This document shows, piece after piece, positions 24,121 through 36,100 of a stretch of 64,000 nucleotides of DNA. How positions within the stretch are numbered: the stretch's first letter is position 1; the number at the start of each line of letters is the position of its first letter. Location of the stretch: NCBI GenBank assembly GCA_018873245.2, contig JAEMBT020000005.1, positions 4,264,001-4,328,000 of the forward strand. Reading direction: 5' to 3'. A program made the position numbers and the translations under genes. Under the pieces are notes generated by a model, which did not search any database, was not told the origin of the DNA, and worked only from the letters and a program-made list of their open reading frames with translations. This DNA comes from Archegozetes longisetosus (Eukaryota; Arthropoda; Arachnida; Sarcoptiformes; Trhypochthoniidae).

Positions 24121-25247
24121 TCAAACAGAGTCGTCGTGGTACCACCATTTTGTCTTCTAAATAATAACAATTACAATAACCATTAATGTCTTATAAATCA
24201 GCTGTCAATCGATTAATTACCTTTGGATTTTTTGAGCAAGTCTTTACATAAAGTGAGTTGTCCGGTGGTCTATCGTTACAATCACATTAATTTGAATTAA
24301 GTTTAAAAACCATTTCAAAGTTTATGATCAATCGATAAACAATCGAAATTTTTACCTTTTCTTTTCTTTACAACTCGAAAGCATCGAAACTATACTAAGA
24401 CACACAGATTGAACTGAAAGTGCTGGAGACCAGTCTTCGGTCAGGATCGACAAACATATGTGCCCATTACTATAGACGTGTGGATGAACGGGAATATTTG
24501 TGCCTATGAATGTCACTTCAGGTGAATCAAACGGGTATTTAGGACTGAAAGAGCAGGAATCAAATCGATTATTATTAGTGAAAAGTTACGAACATCCATT
24601 TGATAGTTTTGCTCTACTTTTTGTTAGCTACCACACATCAGTTCCGTTTTTATTTTACTGTTTCATTTATTCATAGATTCATTTTAACTTCTTATAATGC
24701 TCTCATCAAATCAAACTAGATCATATGTTCAACTATTCAATTCATGTAAATATTAGTTCATAGCAAGGATTCAATCTATCAATGCTTTATGTCTAGAGAT
24801 CGATTAAAACAGTTACGAAAACAGTTAGAAAATACCTAAATTTGAAAAGAAGTTGAAAGTGTTCGCCTTCATACAGCGTACCAATTGGTCCATCGATGTC
24901 AACAATCCATCTGTGAATGAAAAAAGTGTTTGACTTAATTGTTAAATCAAAATAGAATGACATTAGCACGTACTGCGTTAGATTTGGCCCAATGTTTGAC
25001 TCATTAACAGTTACTCCTATTAATTAAACAAATCATTTAGTGGGTGATTGGTTAATGATTATTTGATGTTTACCTTGCGGCGGCTCCTTCTGAATTGCCA
25101 ACAATTCTTTCTGTAATCGTTTCTGTCAATTAATTTGATTGGATTAGATTTAATAATCAATTCATATATGATAGTAATTCATTTGATTGTATAAACAGTT
25201 AGGAAATATTGTCAAATTAAATTGATTAATACCTGCATCGATGCCAT
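24121..25247 (-). CDS. UBE2W: Ubiquitin-conjugating enzyme E2 W
   Basis: Seven small exons on the minus strand (25247-25233, 25122-25074, 25016-24974, 24910-24836, 24544-24356, 24269-24221, 24156-24121) join to exactly 151 residues, the length of human UBE2W. This E2 attaches ubiquitin to the alpha-amino group of disordered protein N-termini rather than to lysine, and works with E3s such as CHIP. The start MASMQKRLQKELL is as in vertebrates. The UBC fold has WIVDIDGPIGTLYEGE and YPFDSPEVTF. The active-site Cys91 lies in NGHICLSILTEDWSP, preceded by HPH where most E2s have HPN. The C-terminus ends KTKWWYHDDSV, the flexible tail that recognises substrates. All introns are GT-AG. Confidence 0.96.
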
Positions 25248-25683
25248 CACTCAATCAATTATTTCAACTGAAACATATACCAAAACATCTATTTTGCTGA
25301 CGTATTGCATGAGGCAATGCCTCATTCTTTCAGGCTTTCCGAAATCGAACTAACACTTCATTCCTCTTTACTTGATTGACTTCCTTTAATTTTTTCTCTT
25401 ATTTACTTACAATTTTTGAGATTTATTTTTCATTTTCTACTAGTTTTAGTTAGTAAGTTATGAGATATGAGTTGTTCAGGTATAGTTTTAATAAAGTGAA
25501 TACCGATTTCTATCGATGTACTTGAGATAGATATAAATGTTATAGAAATAGACATCAGAACTTATAGAGGTGGCAATAAATGCAAAATAAACTGTTCTTA
25601 AATTCTACTAATATTTAGTTTGATTGCAATACAAACACATTTTTTCTTATTTCCTTAAAATAATAACTAAATAATAAACAATA
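25248..25683. promoter_or_regulatory. Shared promoter region of UBE2W and PDHX
   Basis: Only 436 bp separate the divergent start codons, so both promoters lie here. The pyrimidine-rich block at 25340-25420 has no TATA box. A bidirectional promoter is inferred from the arrangement. Confidence 0.6.
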
Positions 25684-27194
25684 ATGTTTCCAATACTTCG
25701 AACTAAAATAATCCAAACAATATCTAATAAATTGTCTCATAATATGAGTCCAGTTTTGGTTAATATCAACGAATTGCAGATAAATCATGTGATAGCCCGT
25801 TATTTGAGGATCTGTTCGCAACTTTTCGGTTTGTATTTAATGCGTTTGAATGTGTTGCAACATATTTGAACTAACATTTACATTGAATTGAAGGCACGGA
25901 AGGTATACCAATAAAGATGCCATCATTATCGCCAACGATGAGTGAGGGAACTATTGTTAAATGGATTAAGAAAGAAGGCGATAAAATAAATCCTGGGGAT
26001 GTCTTATGTGAAGTACAAACCGATAAAGCAATCGTTGGACTAGAACTAGAAGAGGAAGGAATTCTTGCTAAAATCATACTTGCCGATGACACTAAAGACA
26101 TTAAAGTTGGAACCCTTATTGCCGTTATGGTCGAAGAGGGACAAGATTGGAAAGATGTCGAGATTCCTGCTTCTTCGCAACCGGAACCACAAAGTGCAAA
26201 AACCGAATCACAAGCTGTCAACACTGAATCAAAACAGAGCCAAACAGTCGAGAAAGAAGTTAAACACAGTTTGATTGGTCCGAGTGCTCGAAATTTATTG
26301 CATCAATTTGGAATCAATCCTGGTTTAGTCAAGTCTTCAGGTCCTCACAATGCTCTCTTGAAGGAAGACGTTCTCCAATATATCAAAGATAAACAATTGA
26401 AACCGATTGATGTGAGTTCTGTGGCCACTGAGAAGAAAACAGGAGTCAGTTCGCCATCTAAGAAAGCAGCTGAGCCTTCAAAATATGTTGACATCGACTT
26501 AAGCAATATGAGAAAAGTTATAGCAAAACGATTGACTCAATCCAAGACAACAATTCCTCACTCGTACATGTCTGTCAACTGTTTGACGAATGGAGTCATT
26601 AAAACTAGACAGCAATTGAAGCTCTCAGGAGTTAATGTCTCAGTTAATGATTTTATCATTAAGGCTGCTGCCATTTCGTTGAAGAAAGTGCCACAAATCA
26701 ACTGTTCGTGGGTTGAGAGCACTTCGTCCGTACAAATGGCACCTACTGTTGATATTTCTATGGCTGTGGCCACTCCTAATGGTTTGATTACACCAATCAT
26801 AAAAAACGCAAATCAATTAAGTTTAGACCAAATCAGTAAAACAGCGAAAGAGTTGGCTCAAAAGGCGAAAGATGGGAAACTTCAGCCGCATGAATTTCAA
26901 GGCGGATCGTTTAGTATTTCCAACTTAGGAATGTTTGGAATAACAGAATTCTGCGCTGTAATCAACCCTCCGCAATCAGCCATTCTGGCGATCGGCACTT
27001 CTAGACTAATATTAGATGATAACGATCAAGCACAGCAAGTCTTGACTGTCACCTTGTCTTTTGATGCCAGAGTCATTGAAGAAGACACAGCCGCCAAGTT
27101 TTTGGAAACTTTCAAGAGTGTCATTGAAGATCCTGTTCTTCTCCAAACTTCAGACGGAAGCGATAATCGAAGATTAAATGCTTTGATATCTTAG
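25684..27194 (+). CDS. PDHX: Pyruvate dehydrogenase complex component X (E3-binding protein)
   Basis: Two exons (25684-25828 and 25894-27194) encode 481 residues. PDHX anchors dihydrolipoamide dehydrogenase (E3) to the pyruvate dehydrogenase core in the mitochondrial matrix. Residues 1-50 are basic and serine/leucine-rich with few acids, as in a presequence. One lipoyl domain follows (about 53-135), with the lipoyl lysine Lys93 in QTDKAI. The peripheral-subunit-binding domain is GPSARNLLHQFGINPGLV. The inner-core domain follows, starting at NMRKVIAKRLTQSK. The E2 catalytic signature DHRxxDG reads DARVIEED here, without the catalytic His and without DG. One lipoyl domain plus the lost active site argue for PDHX and against DLAT. 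The intron joins FG to TEGIPIK. Confidence 0.9.
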
Positions 27195-27669
27195 TTAATG
27201 TTTTGAAGTTAGTCATAAATATAGTTAAGGGTTAATTGAATGCAATTAATTGATAAGTTAATAAATTGTGTATATGTTAGAAAAGTTTTGAAATGTAGTC
27301 AAATAGTAAAGCAATAGTCATAATATAGATGGATCTTAATACTTAGAGCCAATCTTATGTTCTTATCTTTGACCTCGTCTAGAGTCCAAAGTTTGATTAA
27401 TACTCTTATCACAAATGATCAAAATACAATTTTTGTTTCCAACAAAGCGTATTTCTTTATTTAACAAAACATCATTTTGTTGCTTTCAGTTTAAACAAAC
27501 TATTTTTAATTAACTTTTTTGTCGATTCATCCAAACAATTTTGCGGTATCTATTTCTAGTATATGGTACTTGAATTTAATTTGCGTTTTAAGTTTTGCGA
27601 GCTTTCATAATAGTACTGTTTATAGAAGTGTAGCCATAAAAATTTGATTACTTCAATAGCAATAACAAA
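27195..27669. other. Gap between PDHX and the lysine-rich gene
   Basis: The segment holds the PDHX 3' region (AATAAA near 27260) and presumably the next gene's promoter. No gene is seen. Confidence 0.45.
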
Positions 27670-28188
27670 ATGGTGCAAAAGATTGATGATCAAACGAAGC
27701 AACAAAATCATAAAAAGAACAGAATTTATAAAATATTCATTTGCGGCAACGCTCCACCTGACCAATACATTACAACTCCATCAAAGTCTGCTAAGTCAAA
27801 GCCCGCTAAGAAGAAATTTAGATTATTTTGGAGAACAAAATTGAACAAACAAGAGGAAACAAAATGGCTTTTGCAGGAAGACAGTTGTGATACTTACGGT
27901 AGTGTTGAGGAATCAAAGAAAGATTTGAAGGAAGAAAATGTTACAGAGAGGAAGCCGCCAGAAAAGGTCAAGGAGAAAGGAAAAAAGAAGAAGAAGAATA
28001 TATTGAAAAAAGTTGGAAAATTAACATTGCAGACGTGTAGATATATAAGTTTAGGATCAGCTCCAGGGTTTGCTTTTAATCCATCGGCTTACTATAACTA
28101 TGAAACTCATTCCTATGATTACGGTTATTCTATGTCTCATGGCTATAGTCCCGATTCGCAAGGTTACAGTCCAAGTATCTTCTTTTAG
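27670..28188 (+). CDS. Unrecognised basic protein, 172 residues
   Basis: I do not recognise this protein. It is a single exon starting ATGGTGCAAAAG. It has a lysine-rich N-terminal half with KKKFRLFWRTKLNKQ (about 47-63) and a mixed acidic/basic stretch with EESKKDLKEEN and GKKKKKN. It ends in an aromatic tail rich in Tyr, Ser and Gly (YNYETHSYDYGYSMSHGYSP). There is no signal peptide and no membrane segment. An AATAAA about 45 bp after the stop (near 28233) supports a real short transcript. Codon use fits its neighbours. The tail could be phosphorylated on tyrosine or form a disordered, sticky segment; that is speculation. Confidence 0.6.
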   Translation: MVQKIDDQTKQQNHKKNRIYKIFICGNAPPDQYITTPSKSAKSKPAKKKFRLFWRTKLNKQEETKWLLQEDSCDTYGSVEESKKDLKEENVTERKPPEKVKEKGKKKKKNILKKVGKLTLQTCRYISLGSAPGFAFNPSAYYNYETHSYDYGYSMSHGYSPDSQGYSPSIFF

Positions 28189-29090
28189 CTTCATTTACAT
28201 CGTTCTCACTTCCTTTTATCAAATTTTTCTTCAATAAATTTAATCAAGTCTTATTATATTTCTGTAGTCAAGCTTTATGGCCTGGGGGCCAAAAGCCTAA
28301 AATTAAATCTCAGGATTTATTGAGGCAAACGCTAACTAAAGTTCAGATATCTATTAACCTGTTATCAAACTTCCGATTAATGTTTAACAATAAGCAATCA
28401 ATTGATGCATCAAAACAAATACAGTTGTAAAGTATTTTCTAACAATTTTTTCAGTACAGACTTACAGTTGAATTTTGAAAGAATCTCAGAAAGGCTATAG
28501 GCCCCCAGCCCCCACTCCAATTGCTACGTGTGTGCCTTATTTGATCAAATAAGTAAATGAACATTTTAAATTGATTAAATGTGCCTTTTAACCAATAGTT
28601 TTAAGTGCTTTTAAAGTAGTTATATTATTTTTTTATCTGTTTTATTGATTGTAAGTCAATCAAATAAATTGTAATTTTCTATGCTACGCTATTCATGTTT
28701 TAATTCCAGGCTTTACATCCTATTGTCTGTCAAATTGTCATTCAACTTGTCTTACAAACATTTTCTTTACAAAATTTTTGAAAAAGGTTTACAAAGATAA
28801 TTTTTTAGCTTTTTTAAAAACTTGACGTCACTGTCTGCGTGTCTTTCAAACAATGAGCGGAAGAGCTAAACTTTTTGAAAAAGTGTTACAAAATAACTGA
28901 AGTTTAAGTTGCAATCGAAATACTACTAGTTTTATTTGGGCTGATTCCGTAAATGAAACCTAAATCCAACTAAAATTCCATATAAGCCATTGAGAGAAAT
29001 GAATCCGTTTTTGGTGAAAAACTAAGCTTCAAATAGATGACAAGACTGTTGAATAAATAATAAAGTGAATCATTCGTTCATTGAATGCTT
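28189..29090. other. Gap upstream of the heat-shock gene
   Basis: No gene is seen. The inverted-repeat pair at 28282-28508 lies here; the rest is AT-rich. Confidence 0.45.
28282..28508. mobile_element. Possible MITE with GC-rich inverted ends
   Basis: CTGGGGGCCAAAAGCCT (28282-28298) is repeated in inverted orientation at 28492-28508 with 15 of 17 bases matching. The total is 227 bp, with an AT-rich core and no open frame. GC-rich ends in such AT-rich DNA are unusual. I could not define a target duplication, so the element status is uncertain. Confidence 0.4.
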
Positions 29091-29105
29091 GTTCTCGAAG
29101 ATTCT
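29091..29105. promoter_or_regulatory. Heat-shock element
   Basis: TTCtcGAAgaTTC at 29092-29104 gives three perfectly alternating nGAAn units, the binding site for a heat-shock factor trimer. A further TTCtaGAA pair lies at 29168-29175. Both lie upstream of the small heat-shock protein gene, 330 and 250 bp before its TATA box. Confidence 0.7.
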
Positions 29106-29419
29106 ATTCTATGTATTTATATTCTAAACACAACAATAATACCTAACATATTTTAAAAGTGATGCTATTCTAGAACTAAAAATGACAAGTTTTTACGCAA
29201 TAACGTTTTTTGGAAAAAACAAGTTTGGAGAACCAGTTAACAAATACGTAATCTGCTATTGTGCGAGTGAACCAGAGCCAAGTCTGTGGAGAACTCTGTC
29301 TGCCCAATCAGTGAATTCAATGTGAGGTTGAGTCATAGCGAGCTCTATTACGAGCGCGATTGGCGTCCCACAAAACTCAGTAAATAACAAATCAGAACTC
29401 ATTTTCTGATTCATATTCA

Positions 29420-29427
29420 TATATAAA
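29420..29427 (+). promoter_or_regulatory. TATA box of the small heat-shock gene
   Basis: TATATAAA is followed 20-30 bp later by TTAGTCGTCAAAATAAG, where transcription probably starts. That gives a 5' leader of about 250 nt before the ATG at 29708. Strong TATA boxes are usual in heat-shock promoters. Confidence 0.6.
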
Positions 29428-29707
29428 ATCGTATTGACTCGGCTTAGTCGTCAAAATAAGTACGAAATTTCTTATTATTGTTTTGTAATTATTGAGTGAA
29501 ACTGCATTTTAAACATTTATTACAGTTATTATTGTATTTGTTTATCACTTTTATTACTGTTTATCTCATTCAATAGGCTTTTAGATTACGATTTATCTGG
29601 ACTTAAGTGCTATTTATTTGAATAAAAGAGCGCTTAATATTTGTTAATACTTGAAAACTAAACATCTATTAATTGGTAGTAATTTGATTAATAAACGATT
29701 GGCAGCT

Positions 29708-32189
29708 ATGGCACCAGAAAGAAAAGTACCGGTTCTTCGATCAGACCACAACCTAATCGATCAGGAGTTCGGAACAATTCGGGAGAGATTCGAAGCAGAA
29801 ATGCGTAAAATGGAGGATGAAATGAATAGATTTCGAAACCAATTGATGGACAGAGAGTCGTCACTGTTCACCACAACCGAAAAGAGATCGTCACACACTA
29901 CAACTTCTTCTACGTCGGACACTTTGAGGGACACCAATAGAGGAGAACTAAGTTCGTGGTTGGATGGACTTAACTCTCCTTTGGTTCAAGACAGCGACGA
30001 CGGAAAAGTTCTTAAGCTTCGTTTCGATGTGACGCAGTACGCTCCAGAGGAGATAATGGTCAAGACAGTGGACAATAGACTTCAGGTATGAAAATGATCG
30101 GCAGATGTTTTGATAGTCTTGTAGAAAAAATGAATTGAATGAAGGGTGGAGTAAGTCCTTGACAGCATTTCAGGCATTTTGCGTTCGTTTCCAATACTTT
30201 ATTATAGAATATATTCGTCTTTCGATACTTCGTTACATAATATATTCGTTATATAGCAATAGCTTATTCATATTGATATGAAATGTTGATCTCTTACTGG
30301 AATCTAAAATATTTGGTATCGCATAAAAAATGCTACTTAACCTTATTTTTAGTCGAGATATGTGTTCGCACGCTGTCTAATTGGCGCTTTGCCTGTTTTT
30401 CTGCTACAGATTTAACTAAAATACCTACCACCTAAGCTACTTCTAGTTTTGCCAACAAATCTATCAATTTCTATCTAACTTTCATTTTAACTTTGATCAA
30501 ATTGTCGATTAGTTAACGTGAACACTTTAACAGTTTTTCCTTAAGATTATAAAGTCTTGTTTTGACATTATCATAATTTTTGAGTAGCTCTGGTTTATAT
30601 CTTGACAGTAAAATATAAGAAAATAAATATAATATAAGAGCATAAATATAATATAACAGACATAAAACCTTGTTTATTTATGTGTTTCTCTTTATTATTC
30701 TAAGATTGAACGACTATTTGAGTGTAAGTTTTGTCAGAGGACTGTTTAGAGTTAATACTCACAGTTGTGTAATATGACTTTGAGACACTCTAGCTTTGTT
30801 CATTCTAACTGTTTTCCACGACGATTACCACATAATTACCGTAACTATTAATCAATTCTCTCTATTAGACTCTCCTTTTTCTGTCATTTTAGTTAATAAG
30901 ATGTCACTTTTTCTAACTAGCTCAATACTAATAACAAATCCTATTGTTTATTGTCTCAAATTTCTACTAAATGTTTTTTTATTCTTTATATTTTGAAAAT
31001 GACTTCTTTTCCCAAAACCAATCTCTTCCTATCCTTGACTTATGTTTAACATAAAAAATGTACAAAACCAAATTTGGAAATTTAATCTTTATTTACTGCG
31101 TCTTTAAGTTGTAAAACACGACAAGAAGTGATGTAAAGTGGCAAAAGTTGAAAGTTAGAAACATCTTAATGAGTTATACTTAAAATACATTCTAGACTGA
31201 GTAATGAAGTGAAAAAACAATAAAACAATTGGCACGTCTGTAGCTCAATTGGTGTCTATTAAAGTCCCAAAATAATCTTAAAGCTAATTCAGCGAAATCA
31301 TCTCATTCTCACTAATAGTCTTGATATTTAGATAAGACTCTCCTCTCACTTTTACTTCAATGTCAAGAAAAAATCCATAAGGATCTTAAAACAGTAATTA
31401 AGTCCACTAAATAAGGTTTTGCGTAGTTATAAATCAATGAAAAATTGCATCAAACGTTTATATGGAAGTAAGATAAGCCTGTATTTAGCTTATTTTCGTT
31501 GATAAAAAAAGGTTGATTAACTCATACAATCTACAAATTCAATGTGTTTATCTTCAATTCTTGTCGTTTGTTTAACAAAAATGACAAAATCCACTTTAGA
31601 CCATGTTTACGCTTTTCTTACGCTTTATTAAGTTTGATGTGGTTGCAATTTAAAAATTAAGTTTTAGTCAAGTCAGCTAAAACTTAATTTAGGTATAGAG
31701 TTGCTGATAATTTGGTAACCGGTAAACAGGAGCTCAATAAAAATAATCTATATTTTAAGATATTTTTTGCATAATTAAGACGAAGTGATTAATGCCTACA
31801 CTTATAGTGACAGTATAGTTGAGTTACAGTTAATTCCTTATAAGGCAACGATTGGTTGCAATGAACTTTTTCACATCAATGCAATAGATATAATGTGGGA
31901 GTACTTGCATACGTTTCACAACTTCTCCTCAATTCATAACTTATTTACGAATTGTTTACTATCATATTTATCTATTTACTATCATTTTTAGGTACACGCT
32001 AAACACGAAGAGAAGAGCGATAACAGAAGCGTTTATAGAGAATACAATCGCGAGTTCCTTTTGCCGAAAGGAACTAATCCCGAACTGATAAGATCGTCGC
32101 TCTCCAAAGACGGTGTTCTTACTGTTGAGGCCCCATTACCCGCTATTGAAGGCAGTTCCGAACGTCGTATTCCTATCGACAAACAGTGA
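29708..32189 (+). CDS. Small heat-shock protein (Hsp20/alpha-crystallin)
   Basis: Two exons (29708-30085 and 31992-32189) encode 191 residues. Small heat-shock proteins are ATP-independent chaperones that form oligomers and hold unfolding proteins. The N-terminal arm (1-95) has a charged helix (RERFEAEMRKMEDEMNRFRN) and a Ser/Thr linker. The alpha-crystallin domain begins at GKVLKLRFDVTQYAPEEIMV. Exon 2 carries VHAKHEEKSDNRSVYREYNR, then EFLLPKGTNPELI and the signature SSLSKDGVLTVEAPLP. The tail holds RRIPID, the I-x-I-type motif used in oligomer assembly. The start was placed at the first ATG (MAPERKVPV). The promoter has a heat-shock element and a TATA box. An intron inside the crystallin domain, 1.9 kb long, is unusual for a heat-induced gene. 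Confidence 0.92.
30086..31991 (+). other. Intron of the small heat-shock gene
   Basis: A 1.9-kb intron, GTATGA to TTTTTAG. Nothing coding is recognised. It holds a tRNA-like A-box string at 31231-31255, without the rest of a tRNA. Confidence 0.7.
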
Positions 32190-32968
32190 ATCAAAAGATA
32201 AAAGCACTGAAATTTAACCAAATTTATAAACAGTGCCATAAAATGCATAATATTATATAATAGTTATTACTTTAAGTAATTAATGGTAACTAAAGCAGAT
32301 CTAATAATTTTAAAATGACTTAATCCCTAACTCATCTATTACTCTAGTTTTTTGATTCACTTTTTCATTTATTAAGTCACATTTACGGCACACGAGGTAT
32401 ATAATTAACTTATTTTTTACTAGTAATAAGTCTTATTTAGTGTACAATTCTGTTTGAGGTATTTTTGGTGCTTTATTACTTCATATTTTTGGTCATTCCT
32501 GTATTTCCTAAATGTTATAACACAATAAATATTAATTATATATTTCATTAAATTTAGTGCTCTATTAATTTATTTAGTTTGAATCCAATCAGAACATTAG
32601 ATTACAGTAATTACTATTCGTTCACATTCTTTTCCCAATTACTTAAATGTTTTGCGATTTACTACTTTTCAAATGCATCACAAGTTTATTCATCTTTAAC
32701 AGACATTCATTTGTGTAATTGCTTTTAAACAACACTTTTATTACTCTAAGTTGTAAATTGGTTACTATTTTTAATTATTATTTGTCAGTTAATTGTCAAA
32801 ACTTACTTCAGTCCTAGTTTGCAGTTTTTTTCAAGTAATTGAAAATATTTCAAAACCAAACCATATTATTTTAAACTTATCTAAATTCTCTCTGTCGTCA
32901 TCGGATTGAATTTAATTAGACTTTTGAAGATGGATTAACACAAAGATACATTTTGTTCGAGAGCAGCG

Positions 32969-33199
32969 TTGAAGAAGGATAAGGCTGAAACAGTAAATAA
33001 ATCAGTTTATGAAAAATATCCTAATCAATTCTGTTCTGCGTTGGCCTCACATTTTTCAATCGGATTGGATACAGAAAGTGGATTCAGTCCAACTCTTCAA
33101 TCCATTTTTGATTCTGAATCGCGTTCGAGAGCAAGACTGAGGATAAAGATACAATTGAAAAATGAACTAATCGAGTTGAACGAACGAATACCAAAATAA
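32969..33199 (+). CDS. Unrecognised open frame, 76 codons
   Basis: I do not recognise it. The frame is open back to 32938 but meets a stop just after an upstream ATG (32931), so there is no good start; a splice acceptor could supply one. The peptide has a balanced composition (SALASHFSIGLDTESGFSP, then an Arg/Lys-rich helix ending in ELIELNERIPK), unlike most chance frames in AT-rich DNA. It may be a terminal exon, a gene relic or chance. Confidence 0.25.
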   Translation: MKKDKAETVNKSVYEKYPNQFCSALASHFSIGLDTESGFSPTLQSIFDSESRSRARLRIKIQLKNELIELNERIPK

Positions 33200-36100
33200 T
33201 ATGAAGAACCAGAACTAATTCTATTTTGAAAAATAGTAATTGATCTAAAATAAGGATATTGAATATTTTTGGATGAATGCATAGGTGGTAAATTTGAATA
33301 TAATTTGTTTCCGTATAAATTTGAGAGGTTGAAAAAATTCTAATTTGCATTAAGTCTGCATTAATCTGAACTAAATTAAGGGCACAACTACTAAGGTTCG
33401 ATCAATAAAATGCAAATAAGATTCCATTGAAGAAGATTTCATTAGTTCGAACCTGCATTAGTCCTAAAACACTGATACGAGTGTATAGTTGAAAGACAAT
33501 TATCGAAATATAAGTATAAGTATTAATGCAAACAATGCCAAATTGGACAAAAGCCGGTTTGGTTCGGTCAAATATAGCTTTTGAAGGATCAAGTATAAGT
33601 TTGAAAATTGTCTGAACAAAGTGCCAACTTTGAGACATCAAATCTTCTCAGATTCATAATTGACTATATTTATTAACTCGAAAGCTCGATTATTATTCAT
33701 GAGCTTTTGGTGCAAGAAATTTCAGTACTTAATGAATGACTTATATCTACTAAAATATATGAGTTGGAATCTAATTGATTGAAAGTTTTAATAGCGATGT
33801 ACATAAATCAATACTAGGTTGTTAGTTAATTGATAACTACAGCAAAGTCTAGAGCTTAAGACAAATGCAAATCCGTCTGCTCACTATTGCCAGTAAGAAT
33901 TTTCCAAATTAATCTAAAGATTAAGAATGTCAAAAATAAACTCATTAAAAATAAAACTTCAAATTTCGTTTCAGTCGAGACGCTTAACGACTTATTTGAG
34001 TGAAATTAGAAAAAATTAAGTTTTCATTTAATCACTGTTGAAGTTTAATATAAATGAATCGATAAATTATGCAGTTTTAAGCCGGTGTTGAATAATTGAA
34101 CTAAAAATTGTGAGTTCAAATATAAGTAATAAACTTCTTTAATACAGTTAAACCCTTTGAACATATACTTAAATCCTTTATAAAAATGCAATACATTCAT
34201 AAAAATTGCGCTTATTTTGTTCTTTTTAAAAACGACTTAACTACATGTTGAAGATAGACAAGTTTAACTTTTATTACTAAGTTGCCTTAGCTTTTCACAC
34301 TTGAGCTCTACTTGACGCAACTCACAGATGAGTCTAACTCTTTAAAATTCAGCTTTCAACTTTCAAATTGAGCTTCAATACTATAGGATTAACAGCATTA
34401 AGGCTTATTTCTTTCACTCATTTCAATATCTATTCAACTATACCTTTGCATTCAATTGAATAAGTGCTAGATTGAAAGTTAGTCACTAAGTTGTTTAGTA
34501 TTTTAAAAGACGGATCTCTTTTTGTTTCGTACCAACTCTCATAAACAATTACACATAAGTGTTGATTATGTAAGACGAATAGATTAGAGTAAATCGAAAA
34601 GTATAGGTTATTGTTTAGTTATAGAAAATTGTCTATCGTTGCTTTGAAGTGATGATTATTTAATAGAAAATCAAATTGCATTCAGATTCTATAAGAATTG
34701 AAATAGTGAAGTTTTTCACGGAATTCATTTGAGCAGAAACTTGGATTGAGGCGGTGGTAATAGCTAAAGCATGAACGCAGCCACTATTGAAAGAATTGGA
34801 TCTAAAAATTAAACTTATTTTTCATTTGAGGCTCAAACCATTTGTCATTTTCATGTGATTAACTAATTAACTTCTATATGACATTTCAATATATTTTTAC
34901 TACGACATTATTTCCGGAATATTTATGATCAAAGTTTGCAACTATTGATGCGTCAAACAATTGAAAGATTGTTGAAAAACTTAGTCTGATAAATAATCAA
35001 TTTTGCAATTTTGGCAAACAAGTGTGTAATTGAATTGAGCTTTCAAGCTCATACAAATCTCTCCCTAAAGCCTTATCAATACTTTAATTTCATTAGACTC
35101 ATTCATTAATAAGTCATTTCAATTTGTCTTTAATTAGTCATTTGTCTTCCTATTGAGAGTTATTTCTGTTTATTAATTAAATGAATTAACTTAATAGTTT
35201 TGTCATCAATTTATGTCAATTTAAATTATATTAAAGTAAGCAAAAAGTTTGAAGCAATAACGACTAGATGGATGGCAAAATTATAAAAAACTTATTTTGG
35301 CATATCTAAACTTGACTAGTTGCACAAAATTGTATATGACTCGTATTCAGATTGAATCCAAAAGTTTCGAGTATACAAATATTGAATTCTCATAAAAAAT
35401 AAAAGCTTTTCAAAATATAAGTTTTACGAACTTTTGCAACTGTTTAGCTATATGGCCATCAGAATGTAATCTTTAAATCTCTTCGAAATATGTTTGATAT
35501 CAATGTAATATTAAACAGATATGAGTCAGTATTAAGTATATAGGAAAGTGAACCCAATTCTACCTGTGTATCGACTCGATATCTGCAGTTTTGGTCAATT
35601 ACATTGGAATAAGCTTGATGCGAAATGATCTGAACAAAGTTTGAGCTTCTTTCCAATATTACTCTTTCGGGATTTAATGTCAAATTTCGCTTTCGGTTCA
35701 TGCGAATCTCACTCTGATTTTAGTTTAAATTAGTTGCGGTTTGCACTTTTACGTCAAGATTCATTGAGTATATGACATTAGTATGCGATCACTGCTTATA
35801 TTGTTACGAGATGTATTAGTATTAGCGCCAAACTAACCACTTATTTATATGAGCTGTTGTAGGTTTAAGGAAAAAGTAAGCGCGAGTCACAACAATATCG
35901 CCCATCGTTCCACATTTAAGGTAAATAAATAACACAGAATGTGAACCAATTATTCTCATTTTGAATTGCAGGTTATTAATAAAGTTTTAATCAAATGATT
36001 TTGCCATTGCTAGAGTAAATACACGTTTTATTGGAAATAACCGTGGCTAACAATGGTTTAGATAGAGTAGAGAAGTACGTCATTTTGAAACAGTGCCTTT

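Noticed and set aside
25871-26224. 117-codon minus-strand frame over PDHX
   Set aside because: It is a shadow of the lipoyl-domain exon; its Ser-rich composition comes from the antisense.
31231-31255. tRNA-like start (GGCACGTCTGTAGCTCAATT) with a good A box
   Set aside because: No anticodon arm, no TTCGA box and no acceptor pairing follow, so it is neither a tRNA gene nor a clear SINE.
33440-33460. Possible minus-strand B box (GGTTCGAAC)
   Set aside because: The flanking bases do not form a T-stem, and no A box lies at the right distance.
35459-35701. 80-codon minus-strand frame in the desert
   Set aside because: Open by chance; no splice sites or partners, and no family recognised.
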